From assembly GCA_964542455.1 (NCBI GenBank), contig CAZIUC010000001.1, forward strand, positions 274,268 through 338,267: 64,000 bases of DNA, written 5' to 3'. Shown here one piece after another: positions 8,590 through 17,807 of the stretch. The DNA comes from PFJX01 sp964542455. GTDB taxonomy: Bacteria; Pseudomonadota; Gammaproteobacteria; Burkholderiales; Thiobacillaceae. Numbering within the stretch: position 1 is the stretch's first letter; the number at the start of each line of letters is the position of its first letter. A model generated the notes under the pieces. That model was not told the DNA's origin and did no database searches. It worked only from the letters and a program-made list of their open reading frames with translations. The translations under genes were made by a program, and so were the position numbers.

Positions 8590-9747
8590 TCACGATGTAA
8601 GGGTACGCGTCCGCTCGGCTACGGAGTCCCAACTGAATTCATCAAGCGCGCGGGCCAGGCCCGTCTGGCCAAGCCGCGCGGCCAGTTCGCCATCGCGGAG
8701 TATGGAAGCCAGCGCGTCGACCAAGGCTGCCAGGTTGGTGCCGTCCACCCGGTATCCGGTCACCCCATCCAGCACCGCCGCCCCGGTGCCGCCGGCGTCA
8801 CCGGCGATGACCGGTTTGCGGCACGCCGCCGCTTCCAGGAACACCATGCCGAAGCCTTCCGTGTCACCGTTGATTTCGCGGTTGGCCATGACGAAAACAT
8901 CGCAGGCGTTGTACCAACGCGGCAGGTCTTCCGGGCTGACGTGGCCGAGGAGATGCAATCGTTCGGACACCCCCAGTTCTGCTGCCAGATCGGCCAGGTA
9001 GTCCCAGTCCTCGCCGATGCCGATGAGGGCGTAATGGGTGTCGATGCCCTGTTTCACCAGATCCGGCAGCGTACGGATGGTCTGGTCGAAGCCCTTGCGC
9101 CGCACCAGGCGGCCCACCGAGAGTATCAACCTCTGCCCCGCTTGCAGGCCGATGGATTGCCTTAGGTCGTCGAATGGCAGGTTTGGGCGGAAACGTTCGG
9201 TATCGACACCCGGGTAGATCAGAGTGATGGTCTCGCGCCGCACGCCCAGCCGCACCATTTCCTCCAGGGTGTATTCGCTGTTGGCGATGTTGGCGTCGGC
9301 ATGGCGGTAGACCCAAAGCATGGTGCGAAATTTGCGGCCACGCCCCCAGGTGGTGAGTTCTTCTCCGTGGCAGTAGACCACCAGCGGCTTGCGCAGGAGG
9401 CGCGCCATGATCCAGGCGACCAGTCCCTCCGGCAGGGAGCGCGCGCCATGCACCGCGTCAAAGCGATGGCGTAGCGCCAGGCGTAACGATTTCCCGAGCA
9501 TCTTCAGGTACATGCCCAGCGATTCCGGTTTCAGCCACCAGACCCGCTTGAGTCCAACGCGATGAATGCTGTTGGGGTGGCTGTGGTCGATTTCACTGGC
9601 GCCCGGCACATCGGCGGTGACGATATGGACCCCTTTGCCGCCCATCCGGCGATAGACCGCGTCATACCAGATGGTGGTGCCGCCCTTGGTGGGCAGGAAC
9701 AGTTCTGAAATAACCAGCAGTCGGGAGGGGGGCAGCATGGATTTCAC
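8590..9747 (-). CDS. Glycosyltransferase family 4
   Basis: A 385-residue GT-B enzyme. The N-terminal Rossmann domain has the loop LPTKGGTTIWYDAVY. The C-terminal domain has ILSVGRLVRRKGFDQTIRTL and EGFGMVFLEAAACRKPVI, the E-x7-E nucleotide-sugar motif of GT4 retaining enzymes. Members of this group use GDP- or UDP-sugars to extend lipid-linked oligosaccharides on the cytoplasmic face. The start codon overlaps the stop of the upstream deacetylase-like gene by 4 bases (ATGA), showing an operon read leftward with the SGNH fragment and the TPR protein. Donor unknown. Confidence 0.88.
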   Translation of the reverse strand: MKSMLPPSRLLVISELFLPTKGGTTIWYDAVYRRMGGKGVHIVTADVPGASEIDHSHPNSIHRVGLKRVWWLKPESLGMYLKMLGKSLRLALRHRFDAVHGARSLPEGLVAWIMARLLRKPLVVYCHGEELTTWGRGRKFRTMLWVYRHADANIANSEYTLEEMVRLGVRRETITLIYPGVDTERFRPNLPFDDLRQSIGLQAGQRLILSVGRLVRRKGFDQTIRTLPDLVKQGIDTHYALIGIGEDWDYLADLAAELGVSERLHLLGHVSPEDLPRWYNACDVFVMANREINGDTEGFGMVFLEAAACRKPVIAGDAGGTGAAVLDGVTGYRVDGTNLAALVDALASILRDGELAARLGQTGLARALDEFSWDSVAERTRTLTS

Positions 9748-10931
9748 GGGTGAGGGTCGGATCGGGTAAACAGGTTGAACAGTGACAGGAGGCCGGTCAA
9801 CCGCGCGGCCTTGCCGAAACGGGGCAGGTTGGCGGCGCGACGCAGCCAGATGGTAAACCGGCGCTGGCGGTCCTGCTCGATCCAGACTGGATCGTTTATA
9901 TACAAGGCCTGTCCCAGTTCCGCGCAGGACATGAAACGCACGCCCGCGTGAGTGGTGAGCGCCTGCTGGTATAGGCTGTCGAGCGCGGTGAGCGACTTGG
10001 CGAGATCGCCTCCAGCCGCCGCCAGAAAATTGCTGCGATGGGTCTCCAGCAGGCAGGGACGCCCGAGAGCGGTCTTGCGTGCCAGGGCGGTGAGCGCCTT
10101 TTCCGGGGTATGCCCAAACAGGGGCTCGAAATAATCATCGCGCACCAGATAGAGCAGATCTCCCGCGCCTCGCTCAGCGTTGCGCATTGTCCTGTCGACG
10201 CCGGCCGGGCGTCCCGCGCCATCACGGCAAGTAAAACGCCGGCCTGGTGTCACCAGCACGCGCACACCCGCCGCCGACCAGGCGGCTTCCACCTCGGCGG
10301 TCCAGATAAATGTGGGGGGCACCACCACTAGCGGTGGCACGCCCAGCAAGCGGGTATACACGGCAATCTCCGTCGCGACCGCCGCGCGGATATCCGCATC
10401 GGCCAGAGGCGGCGACGGCAGTTCGGACGCATCGGTCCAGCGGCTTTGCAAGGCTGAGGGGAGTTGTTCGGTCAAGCCGGGCGCCGCCAGCCAGGCCGCC
10501 ACTTGTGGTTGAACCAGAGCGGCGCGGGCCAGGGCGGGGGGCCAGAAGTGCGTCATCCCGTGCAATTGCGGTGCCAGCACACCACGCGCAATGCCGGCAT
10601 GCAATGCGGCGAGGATGGGTGCGAATTCAGGCGCGTCCAGTTGGCGCGGGTGGGCGGCGTCGTTCGGCTCGGGAAGCGCCAGGATCAGGGCCACAGTCAT
10701 CACTGGCGAGCGTCCCTGGCTGTCCCGGTAACGCGCCAGGCAATCCGCGATGGCGGTGAACGCCTCCGCCTGCTCCAACGGGCCGGCGCCCCAGTCGTCA
10801 CTCTCCACGATCAGAATAGGGTGGCGCATGACCGGCTCACGCCACAGAGCCAGCAACTGTCTGTTCCAGGCCAGCAGCAGGCCCACAACCAGCAGCAGCC
10901 AGGCAAGCAATGCAATGAATATCAAGGTCAT
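9744..10931 (-). CDS. Membrane-anchored polysaccharide-deacetylase-like protein
   Basis: A 395-residue protein beginning with a single strong hydrophobic segment (about residues 3-22), so the rest is likely periplasmic. VESDDWGAG resembles the paired aspartates of the NodB domain, and LHGMTHF gives a possible H-x3-H metal site. LLETHRSNFL near residue 300 may supply a further histidine. The fold assignment is by motif only, and sequence identity to classical NodB enzymes looks low. It heads the leftward operon and diverges from the GtrB-like gene across a 133-base gap. Probable role: deacetylation of an exported glycan. Confidence 0.6.
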   Translation of the reverse strand: MTLIFIALLAWLLLVVGLLLAWNRQLLALWREPVMRHPILIVESDDWGAGPLEQAEAFTAIADCLARYRDSQGRSPVMTVALILALPEPNDAAHPRQLDAPEFAPILAALHAGIARGVLAPQLHGMTHFWPPALARAALVQPQVAAWLAAPGLTEQLPSALQSRWTDASELPSPPLADADIRAAVATEIAVYTRLLGVPPLVVVPPTFIWTAEVEAAWSAAGVRVLVTPGRRFTCRDGAGRPAGVDRTMRNAERGAGDLLYLVRDDYFEPLFGHTPEKALTALARKTALGRPCLLETHRSNFLAAAGGDLAKSLTALDSLYQQALTTHAGVRFMSCAELGQALYINDPVWIEQDRQRRFTIWLRRAANLPRFGKAARLTGLLSLFNLFTRSDPHP

Positions 10932-11064
10932 GTCACCATCCCGTGAGTGCGCCGGAGTTTAGCAGTCTGTTGTCGCACCCAAGGGAGGGGCCGGGGCGCA
11001 TGTACAATCCGGGCCGTTCCACATGGCCGCGTAAGCTGTGTCGTTTCAGAAAGAGTGAAAACCC

Positions 11065-11997
11065 GTGCCCACCTTATCTATCGTCGTTCCTGTCTATCGC
11101 GCGGAAGGGAGTTTGCGCGAGTTGCATCGCCGTCTGGTCGCCACGCTGGAACCAGAGGGAATCGAGTTCGAGATCTTGTTCATCGAGGATTGCGGTGGCG
11201 ACCGCTCCTGGGACTTGATTCAGGAACTTTCCGATCAGGACAGCCGCGTGCGCGGCCTGCGCATGTCGCGTAATTACGGCCAGCACAGCGCGCTGTTGTG
11301 CGGCATTCGCGCGGCAAACAACGAAGTCGTGGTCACGCTGGACGACGATCTGCAGAATCCGCCGGAAGAAATCCCCAGGTTGCTGGCCAAGCTCGCCGAA
11401 GGCCATGACATGGTCTACGGGACGCCGGAACGTGAGCAACATGGCCTGTTGCGCGACCTGGCCTCGCGCACCACCAAATATGCCTTGCAGGGGGCAATGG
11501 GCGCCGAGACCGCGCGCAATGTCAGCGCCTTCCGTGCTTTTCGCACCGAGTTGCGGCAGGCGTTCAGCGACTACCGCAGTCCTTCGGTCAACCTGGATGT
11601 GTTACTGACCTGGGGCACCACCCGGTTTTCTTCAGTGACGGTGCGGCACGCCGCCCGCCAGATGGGTGAATCGGGCTATTCCGTGCGCAAGCTGATCACC
11701 CATGCCGTCAACATGATGACCGGGTTTTCCACGCTGCCGCTCCAGTTGGCCAGCGTCATGGGCTTTGTCTTCTCCCTGTTGGGTTTTCTCGTGTTGGCCT
11801 ATGTACTGGTGGGCTACCTGATGGATGGCAGCAGAGTGCCAGGATTCCCGTTTCTGGCGTCCATCATCGCCATTTTCTCCGGGGCACAGTTGTTCGCGCT
11901 AGGCATCATCGGCGAGTACCTGGCGCGCATGCATTTCCGTAGCATGGATCGGCCACCTTATCTGGTTCGCGAGCAGGTAGGCCAACGTGAAGTTTGA
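11065..11997 (+). CDS. Polyprenyl-phosphate glycosyltransferase, GtrB/ArnC-like (GT2)
   Basis: 310 residues from a GTG start. The catalytic domain shows LSIVVPVYRAEGSLREL, TLDDDLQNPPEEIPRL (the DDDLQ-P motif typical of dolichyl- and undecaprenyl-phosphate sugar synthases) and SRNYGQHSALLCGI. Two C-terminal membrane helices follow (about 230-252 and 265-288). Such enzymes move a sugar from a nucleotide donor to polyprenyl phosphate at the inner membrane. A GtrA-type flippase and a GT-C-like protein lie downstream on the same strand, the usual partners of this step. It overlaps the following acetyltransferase by 11 bases. Confidence 0.88.
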   Translation: MPTLSIVVPVYRAEGSLRELHRRLVATLEPEGIEFEILFIEDCGGDRSWDLIQELSDQDSRVRGLRMSRNYGQHSALLCGIRAANNEVVVTLDDDLQNPPEEIPRLLAKLAEGHDMVYGTPEREQHGLLRDLASRTTKYALQGAMGAETARNVSAFRAFRTELRQAFSDYRSPSVNLDVLLTWGTTRFSSVTVRHAARQMGESGYSVRKLITHAVNMMTGFSTLPLQLASVMGFVFSLLGFLVLAYVLVGYLMDGSRVPGFPFLASIIAIFSGAQLFALGIIGEYLARMHFRSMDRPPYLVREQVGQREV

Positions 11998-12769
11998 TTA
12001 CCGGCCACACCGACTGGAAACCGGCGCGCTCTCCCTCGCCTATTTTCACGTTCCCTGGGATAGCGACATTTTCGGCTTCCCCGTTGCCCAGATTGCGGAA
12101 ATTCAGGTGTCGCATCCGGGACGAGCTCTGATTGACCTGGCGCCGTTCCAGGCATGGCTGGAACAGGAAACCATTTATCTGGCCAGTTGCCGCCTGGCTC
12201 ACGGCCGGTTGCGCGAATCCATGTTGTTGGAACAGGTCGGATTTCGTTTTGTGGAAATGGTGTTGCATCCATATCTGGCCGATCTCCAGGGTTTTTCCTG
12301 CGAGCCCCAGGGGCTGGACGTGGCCTTGGCGGATAGCGCTGATCTGCCCGCGATCGAAGCGATCGCCTCAACCGCCTTCGGATACGAGCGGTTTCATGCC
12401 GACCCGCGCCTGGATCGCGGGTTGGCCGACCAGCGTTACCTGGTCTGGGTGCGCAATAGCCATGTCCACCCTACCCAGCGCCTGTACAAGATTTGTGATG
12501 GCCCTGATCTGGTCGCTTTTTTCGTGACCGAGAATCAGCCCGATGGTCGCTGCTACTGGCACCTCACGGCCATTGCGCCTGACTTCCAGGGGCGCGGTTA
12601 TGGCAAGCGGGTCTGGCGCGAGATGCTGCATTTTCACCAGCGGGAAGGCATGTTGCGTATCGCTACCACCATCGCCGCTGGCAATGTTCCGGTGCTCAAT
12701 CTCTATGCCCGCCTGGGTTTTCGCTTCCAGCCACCCGAGATCACCCTGCATTGGTTGCGCGATGCCTGA
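11987..12769 (+). CDS. GNAT acetyltransferase, WecD-like
   Basis: 260 residues, GTG start inside the end of the GtrB-like gene. The N-terminal part has FHVPWDSDIFGFPVAQI, like the WDSxxFG motif of TDP-fucosamine acetyltransferase WecD. The C-terminal part carries the GNAT acetyl-CoA loop LTAIAPDFQGRGYGKRVW and the NVPVLNLYARLGF motif. WecD acetylates dTDP-4-amino-4,6-dideoxygalactose to give dTDP-Fuc4NAc. A WecE-type aminotransferase 3 kb downstream on the same strand would make that substrate, which supports the assignment. N-acetylation of another amino sugar remains possible. Confidence 0.75.
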   Translation: MKFDYRPHRLETGALSLAYFHVPWDSDIFGFPVAQIAEIQVSHPGRALIDLAPFQAWLEQETIYLASCRLAHGRLRESMLLEQVGFRFVEMVLHPYLADLQGFSCEPQGLDVALADSADLPAIEAIASTAFGYERFHADPRLDRGLADQRYLVWVRNSHVHPTQRLYKICDGPDLVAFFVTENQPDGRCYWHLTAIAPDFQGRGYGKRVWREMLHFHQREGMLRIATTIAAGNVPVLNLYARLGFRFQPPEITLHWLRDA

Positions 12770-13178
12770 TTTCACCGGCATCCATCTGCAAGCAGTGCGC
12801 TTCGCCGTGGTGGGCCTGGCCTCCAACGCGGTGCTGTATCTGGCTTATCTGGCCCTGACCAGCGTCGGTATCGGCCCCAAGGTCGCCATGAGCCTGGTCT
12901 ATGCGGCGGGGGTGGCGCAAACCTTTATATTCAACAAACGCTGGACGTTCTCGCACCAGGGCAATACAGGCGTTTCCATGGTGCGTTACCTGATCAGCTA
13001 TGCACTGGGTTATCTGCTTAACCTGGGGATACTTCATTTCTTTGTGGACGTCATTGGATGGCCTCACCAGGCGGTTCAGGGTGGGGCCATAGTGGGTGTT
13101 GCCGCGCTTCTTTTTTTCCTCCAGCGTTACTGGGTTTTTCATGGGGGCGATGTGCTTCCCCTGTCCAAATCGGTGTAA
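12762..13178 (+). CDS. GtrA family membrane protein
   Basis: 138 residues with four hydrophobic segments and the family's usual features: an early QAVRFAVVGLASNAV and a central FIFNKRWTFSH. The ATG at 12762 overlaps the acetyltransferase stop by 8 bases. GtrA proteins are thought to flip undecaprenyl-phosphate sugars across the inner membrane so that a GT-C enzyme can use them in the periplasm. Its position between a GtrB-like synthase and a GT-C-like protein fits that scheme. Confidence 0.88.
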   Translation: MPDFTGIHLQAVRFAVVGLASNAVLYLAYLALTSVGIGPKVAMSLVYAAGVAQTFIFNKRWTFSHQGNTGVSMVRYLISYALGYLLNLGILHFFVDVIGWPHQAVQGGAIVGVAALLFFLQRYWVFHGGDVLPLSKSV

Positions 13179-13186
13179 GGAAAGCC

Positions 13187-14062
13187 ATGAAAATTTGCCC
13201 CGCCTGCGCTACTCGCTTCGATAGCGATGCGTGGATATGTCCCGTCTGTGGCCATCTGCCAGCCAATATTGATGGATACCCCGCGCTGGCGCCGGAACTG
13301 GCGCATGCGGGAGGAGGATTCCATCCGGAGTACTACTCGGAACTTGCTGTCCTGGAGGCGGGAAATTTCTGGTTCCGGGCGCGCAACAGTCTGATCACCG
13401 AGTTGCTACGACGGCATTTTCCAGCTATCGACTCCTTTCTTGAGATTGGGTGTGGCACCGGTTTTGTCCTGTCCGGGGTGGCCGCGGCTTGCCCGTCAGC
13501 CAAACTCACTGGCACAGAGATATTCAGTGCCGGCCTCGGCTATGCGGCACGGCGCGTGCCTGGGGCCGAATTCCTTCAAGTGGATGCGCGGCACATCCCG
13601 TTCGAGAACCAGTTCGGACTGATCGGCGCCTTCGATGTCCTGGAACACATCCCGGAAGACGAGGCTGTACTCGTCCAGATGTACCAAGCACTCAAGCCAG
13701 GGGGCGGCTTGATGATCACCGTGCCGCAACATGCATGGCTATGGAGCAAACAGGATGAAATGGCCTGCCATGTACGGCGTTACAGCGCGGACGAACTGCG
13801 TCGCAAGGTCACGGAGGCCGGGTTCACGGTTCAGGACATGCGATCCTTCGTCTCGCTCCTGCTACCGCTGATGTGGCTCTCGCGTATTGCCGGCGGCCTG
13901 GCTGGTGATGGGCATCAGGACGCATTAGCGGAGCTGAGAATGCCTCCCTTGCTCAACCGCCTGCTGGGTGGCGTAATGACTCTGGAGCGTTTCCTGATGC
14001 AACTCGGGGTGCGTTTTATGGCGGGGGGGTCTTTGCTCCTTATCGCGAAGAAGGGCGATTGA
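13187..14062 (+). CDS. SAM-dependent methyltransferase with N-terminal zinc ribbon
   Basis: 291 residues starting at an ATG preceded by AAGGAAAGCC. The first 25 residues carry two C-x2-C pairs (CPAC and CPVC), a likely zinc ribbon. FLEIGCGTGFVLSGVA is the SAM-binding motif I of a class I methyltransferase, FDVLEHI is motif II-like, and LKPGGGLMITVP is motif III. Small methyltransferases of this type often methylate sugars or lipid carriers in O-antigen and EPS clusters. It sits 8 bases after GtrA and may cap or decorate the same glycan. The acceptor is not predictable. Confidence 0.8.
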   Translation: MKICPACATRFDSDAWICPVCGHLPANIDGYPALAPELAHAGGGFHPEYYSELAVLEAGNFWFRARNSLITELLRRHFPAIDSFLEIGCGTGFVLSGVAAACPSAKLTGTEIFSAGLGYAARRVPGAEFLQVDARHIPFENQFGLIGAFDVLEHIPEDEAVLVQMYQALKPGGGLMITVPQHAWLWSKQDEMACHVRRYSADELRRKVTEAGFTVQDMRSFVSLLLPLMWLSRIAGGLAGDGHQDALAELRMPPLLNRLLGGVMTLERFLMQLGVRFMAGGSLLLIAKKGD

Positions 14063-14121
14063 TTCGGCACGAGCCATTCATGAAACGGCATATCTGACGC
14101 TCCCATGTCACGAGGTCTTGC

Positions 14122-15789
14122 ATGAGTTTCCGGCCGATCCGAACGCCCAGCAGCCTGGGATTATTTCTGCTGACGCTGATATTGATCGCGGTAGCGTTCA
14201 CTACCGCCTGGCGCCCAATGCAAAGCGTGCACTGGGATGCGCCTATTTATCTTTATCAAGCAAAGCGCTTTGCGGACACCCCTCTTGTCGCCAGTTATAT
14301 AAGTCATGCGGCTGCTATCGCCAGCCAGATACAATCCGGTCAATTGACTGAAGGGGAGGGGTATTCCGAGTCTTACTGGCGCTTTACTCGATTGGGCCAT
14401 ATTGCGCTGCTTGGCGGCATCATCAAAATATTCGGCAGTAATGAGACAGGTATCTTGGCGGCCAGTCTGGTCTATGCGCTGATTCTGGGAATGGGGGTGC
14501 TGTGGGCGGTTATTGGGGGGCGTGCACTGTGCCGCCTTTACCAACCTGAAGGGCCGCTCGGGAAAAACCTCCCTCAGTTTGTATTGCTTGCCGGCTTCAT
14601 TTATGTTTTTTCTGGAAGCTATATTTACATGGCCGGCAATCTGGTGGCGGAGGTTCCCGCGCTGCTTGGAGTCTCCCTGGGATTCTGGTTGTTGGTTCAG
14701 GCGATACAATCAAATAACCGGTTTATGGCGGTTGCCAGTGGCCTGCTTGCCTATCTTACTTTTGCCGTAATGATGGAAGCAGTCTGGTTCTTTGTCTCTC
14801 TTTATCTTGCCCTCTGGCTGGCTCCTCCAGCCGAAAAAGGCAGAGGGCCTGTGACAATTCTTCTGTTTTGGGCCGCTCTCTTTGCCATTATTGGCTATGC
14901 CCTCCATGTCTGGCTCTTTGGCAGTCTTGCAACGCCAAAGACCGCTATTGGATTCCAGCAACAGGTCGCCGCGGCCCTGCCCGGTAGTAATACAGACAGG
15001 ATGACGCCCTTTGTCGCGACGGGGCTGCTTTGGATGGGCATTCCTCTTGCCATACTAGCCGGGTGGCGTACACCGCTGACGCGATTCGCCTGGATCTGGC
15101 TATTTTTATGTCTGCTGCCTTTGCTTTTTAAATATTTTGGAGGACAAGTCCAAACGCGCATGTTCGTATTGCTGATCTTGCCCCTTATGCTTCTTGTCGC
15201 ATTGGGGTTCACCACACTGACTCGGATACACCTGGTAACGAAAAATAGACGCCTGTTTCAGGCCGGGTTGGTGGCCATTGTGCTAGGCAGCTTCAGTATT
15301 GCCCACCCGACGATTTATGCTCAGCTACGCCAATTGCCTGGGGCTTGGCGACTGCAATATGTCAGGATGTTCTTGTGGCCACCCGCTTACGAAGTGGTTT
15401 TCTTTCCGCTAAAAGATCTACGCCAGATAGCCGACTGGTTACACATCCAGAATAAGCCGCTTTATTTGCTTGCGGCACCGGGAATAAAGCAAGAAAACCT
15501 GAATATAATCAGATTCCTTGGCCCGGCGTACCCACCTTCGGCCGATTTGGCGACACAACCCGACCCAACCAACCTCCTGCCCTGTGGGGCTGATTATTCC
15601 TCGCCCTATGAGCCTGTCGTGTACCGGGGTGGATCACCCACTGTTTGTTGCTCTGCTCATCACATGAATCAAGTATTCATGCTGAGTTCCGCCACGCCGG
15701 CGACTTCCTATTCCGCGCCCACGCCACTAAAAACTGCGTTATTTACGGTTTCCCAGGCATGTGCGACGAATCAGCCACCGACCCATTGA
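14122..15789 (+). CDS. Multi-pass membrane protein, probable GT-C-fold glycosyltransferase
   Basis: 555 residues with roughly ten to twelve hydrophobic segments and a soluble C-terminal tail of about 120 residues. After the first membrane segment comes VHWDAPIYLYQAKRF, like the acidic first-loop motif that carries the catalytic Asp in GT39-type GT-C enzymes. It therefore probably moves a sugar from a polyprenyl-phosphate donor to a periplasmic acceptor, matching the upstream GtrB-like and GtrA genes. The stretch looks visibly less GC-rich than its neighbours, which may indicate transfer from another genome. Family assignment rests on topology and this one motif. Confidence 0.6.
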   Translation: MSFRPIRTPSSLGLFLLTLILIAVAFTTAWRPMQSVHWDAPIYLYQAKRFADTPLVASYISHAAAIASQIQSGQLTEGEGYSESYWRFTRLGHIALLGGIIKIFGSNETGILAASLVYALILGMGVLWAVIGGRALCRLYQPEGPLGKNLPQFVLLAGFIYVFSGSYIYMAGNLVAEVPALLGVSLGFWLLVQAIQSNNRFMAVASGLLAYLTFAVMMEAVWFFVSLYLALWLAPPAEKGRGPVTILLFWAALFAIIGYALHVWLFGSLATPKTAIGFQQQVAAALPGSNTDRMTPFVATGLLWMGIPLAILAGWRTPLTRFAWIWLFLCLLPLLFKYFGGQVQTRMFVLLILPLMLLVALGFTTLTRIHLVTKNRRLFQAGLVAIVLGSFSIAHPTIYAQLRQLPGAWRLQYVRMFLWPPAYEVVFFPLKDLRQIADWLHIQNKPLYLLAAPGIKQENLNIIRFLGPAYPPSADLATQPDPTNLLPCGADYSSPYEPVVYRGGSPTVCCSAHHMNQVFMLSSATPATSYSAPTPLKTALFTVSQACATNQPPTH

Positions 15790-15799
15790 GTAATCTGCC

Positions 15800-16927
15800 A
15801 TGACCATCCCCTTCAACAAGCCTTTCATGACCGGCAAGGAACTCGGGTACATCGCCCAGGCACACCACAATGGCTGGTTGGCGGGCGATGGCAAATTCAC
15901 CAGGAAATGCAATGCTTGGCTGGAGGCTCGTATCGGCGCGCGGCGCGCGCTGTTGACGAATTCCTGCACGGCGGCGCTGGAAATGGCGGCGATCCTGGCC
16001 GATTTGCGGCCCGGCGACGAAGTGATCATGCCGTCCTACACTTTCGTCTCGACCGCCAACGCTTTCGTCCTGCGCGGTGCCGTTCCGGTGTTCGTGGACA
16101 TCCGCCCGGATACCCTGAACATCGACGAAACCCTGATCGAAGCCGCCATCACCGAGAAGACCCGCGCCATCGTGCCGGTGCATTACGCCGGCGTGGGCTG
16201 CGAGATGGACGCCATCATGGACATCGCCACGCGGCACAAACTGCTGGTCATCGAGGATGCCGCGCAAGGCATCATGTCCAACTACAAGGGGCGCCCTCTG
16301 GGCAGTATCGGCCACCTTGCCGCGCTCTCCTTCCACGAGACCAAGAACATCATTTCCGGCGAGGGCGGCGCCCTCCTGGTGAACGACCCGGAACTGGCCG
16401 AACGTGCCGAGATCATCCGCGAGAAAGGTACCAACCGCAGCCAGTTCTTCCGTGGCCAGGTGGACAAGTACACCTGGGTGGACATCGGTTCCTCCTTTTT
16501 ACCCAGCGAACTCATCGCCGCCTTCCTCTGGGCGCAGATTGAGGAGGCGGATGCCATAACCCAGCGCCGGCTGAATATCTGGAGGATCTACCATGACGCT
16601 TTTGCTGACTTGGAGCGGCGTGGCAAGGTGGTTCGCCCGCAAATTCCGGCACATTGCGTGCATAACGCGCATATGTACCAGTTACTGCTTCCCTCGTTGG
16701 AAAAGCGTAGCGCTTTCATCGAGGCCTTGAAGGCTCAGGGTATCAGCAGCGTGTTCCACTACGTCCCTCTGCACACGGCACCCGCGGGCCGGCGGTACGG
16801 CCGCGCGGTCGGCGACATGCGGCATACCCTGGAACTTTCCGAGCGCCTGGTACGCTTGCCGCTCTGGCTGGGGCTGGAAGAACATCTGGAAGAAGCCATC
16901 CAGCGCGTCATCGTCGCAGCAGAGTGA
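15800..16927 (+). CDS. wecE: dTDP-4-amino-4,6-dideoxygalactose transaminase (WecE/RffA)
   Basis: 375 residues, the usual length of this PLP-dependent DegT/DnrJ/EryC1 enzyme. The pyridoxal lysine is K182 in SFHETKNIISGEGG. VIEDAAQG supplies the cofactor-binding Asp, and MPSYTFVSTANAFVLRGAVP the family N-terminal motif. The near-full-length resemblance to WecE (start TIPFNKPFMTGKEL, and the whole central block) is strong. It converts dTDP-4-keto-6-deoxyglucose to dTDP-Fuc4N with glutamate, and the WecD-like enzyme upstream would then acetylate the product. It begins 10 bases after the GT-C-like gene. Confidence 0.92.
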   Translation: MTIPFNKPFMTGKELGYIAQAHHNGWLAGDGKFTRKCNAWLEARIGARRALLTNSCTAALEMAAILADLRPGDEVIMPSYTFVSTANAFVLRGAVPVFVDIRPDTLNIDETLIEAAITEKTRAIVPVHYAGVGCEMDAIMDIATRHKLLVIEDAAQGIMSNYKGRPLGSIGHLAALSFHETKNIISGEGGALLVNDPELAERAEIIREKGTNRSQFFRGQVDKYTWVDIGSSFLPSELIAAFLWAQIEEADAITQRRLNIWRIYHDAFADLERRGKVVRPQIPAHCVHNAHMYQLLLPSLEKRSAFIEALKAQGISSVFHYVPLHTAPAGRRYGRAVGDMRHTLELSERLVRLPLWLGLEEHLEEAIQRVIVAAE

Positions 16928-16948
16928 CCCCGTTTTCCAATAGACAAC

Positions 16949-17719
16949 ATGAAAATCGCCACCTGGAACGTCAACTCCCTGAAAGTCCGCCTGCCGCACC
17001 TGCTCGACTGGCTGGCCACGACCCAGACCGATGTGGTCTGCCTGCAGGAAACCAAAACGGAAGACGTGAAGTTCCCTCGCGAGGAAATCGAGGCCGCCGG
17101 TTACCAGGTCGCCTACGCCGGGCAGAAGACTTACAACGGGGTCGCCATCGTCAGCCGCGCGCCGCTGGCCGACATCCAGGCCGACATTCCCGGTTTCGCG
17201 GATGAACAGAAGCGGGTGCTGGCGGCCACGGTAGATGGCATTCGTGTGGTCTGCGTCTACATTCCCAACGGCCAGAGCCTGGATTCCGACAAATATCTCT
17301 ACAAACTGCGTTGGCTGAATGCGTTGAACGCCTGGCTCAAGGACGAGCTGGCCCGTTACCCGAGTCTGGCTTTGCTGGGCGACTACAACATCGCGCCGGA
17401 AGACCGCGACGTGCACGACCCGGCAGCCTGGGAGGGCAATGTGCTGGTATCAGAACCGGAGCGCGAGCAATTCCGGGCGCTGCTGGGCCTCGGTCTGGTG
17501 GATGCCTTTCGCCTGTTCGAGCAGCCGGAAAGGAGTTTCTCCTGGTGGGATTACCGCGCCGCCGGCTTCCGGCGCAACCTGGGCCTGCGCATCGACCACA
17601 TCCTGTTATCGCAGGCACTGGCCACGCGCTGCTCGGCGGTGGAGATCGATAAAGCACCGCGCAAGCTGGAACGTCCATCGGACCACACACCGGTGGTGGC
17701 GACCCTCGCCAGGCCCTGA
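16949..17719 (+). CDS. xth: Exodeoxyribonuclease III
   Basis: 256 residues, the usual ExoIII length. MKIATWNVNSLKVRL, CLQETKTED (catalytic Glu), YNGVAIVSR, LLGDYNIAPEDRDV (Asp and Asn of the active site), LRIDHIL and PSDHTPVVA (catalytic His) all match the endonuclease/exonuclease/phosphatase fold. It cuts DNA at abasic sites and degrades 3' ends of duplex DNA in base-excision repair. It follows wecE by 21 bases on the same strand but is a housekeeping gene unrelated to glycan synthesis. Confidence 0.95.
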   Translation: MKIATWNVNSLKVRLPHLLDWLATTQTDVVCLQETKTEDVKFPREEIEAAGYQVAYAGQKTYNGVAIVSRAPLADIQADIPGFADEQKRVLAATVDGIRVVCVYIPNGQSLDSDKYLYKLRWLNALNAWLKDELARYPSLALLGDYNIAPEDRDVHDPAAWEGNVLVSEPEREQFRALLGLGLVDAFRLFEQPERSFSWWDYRAAGFRRNLGLRIDHILLSQALATRCSAVEIDKAPRKLERPSDHTPVVATLARP

Positions 17720-17807
17720 TTTTTCCCTTCCCGGCCGAGATGTCGCTGCCGTGGCGGGCTGCGGCCGAGCCTCGGGAGGCGCCGTATTCCGGCCGTGAAA
17801 ATATTGC

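Noticed and set aside
10932..11064. Promoter with TACAAT at about 11000 before the GtrB-like gene
   Set aside because: A TACAAT exists, but the nearest TTGTCG lies too far away (about 27 bases) for a normal sigma-70 spacing.
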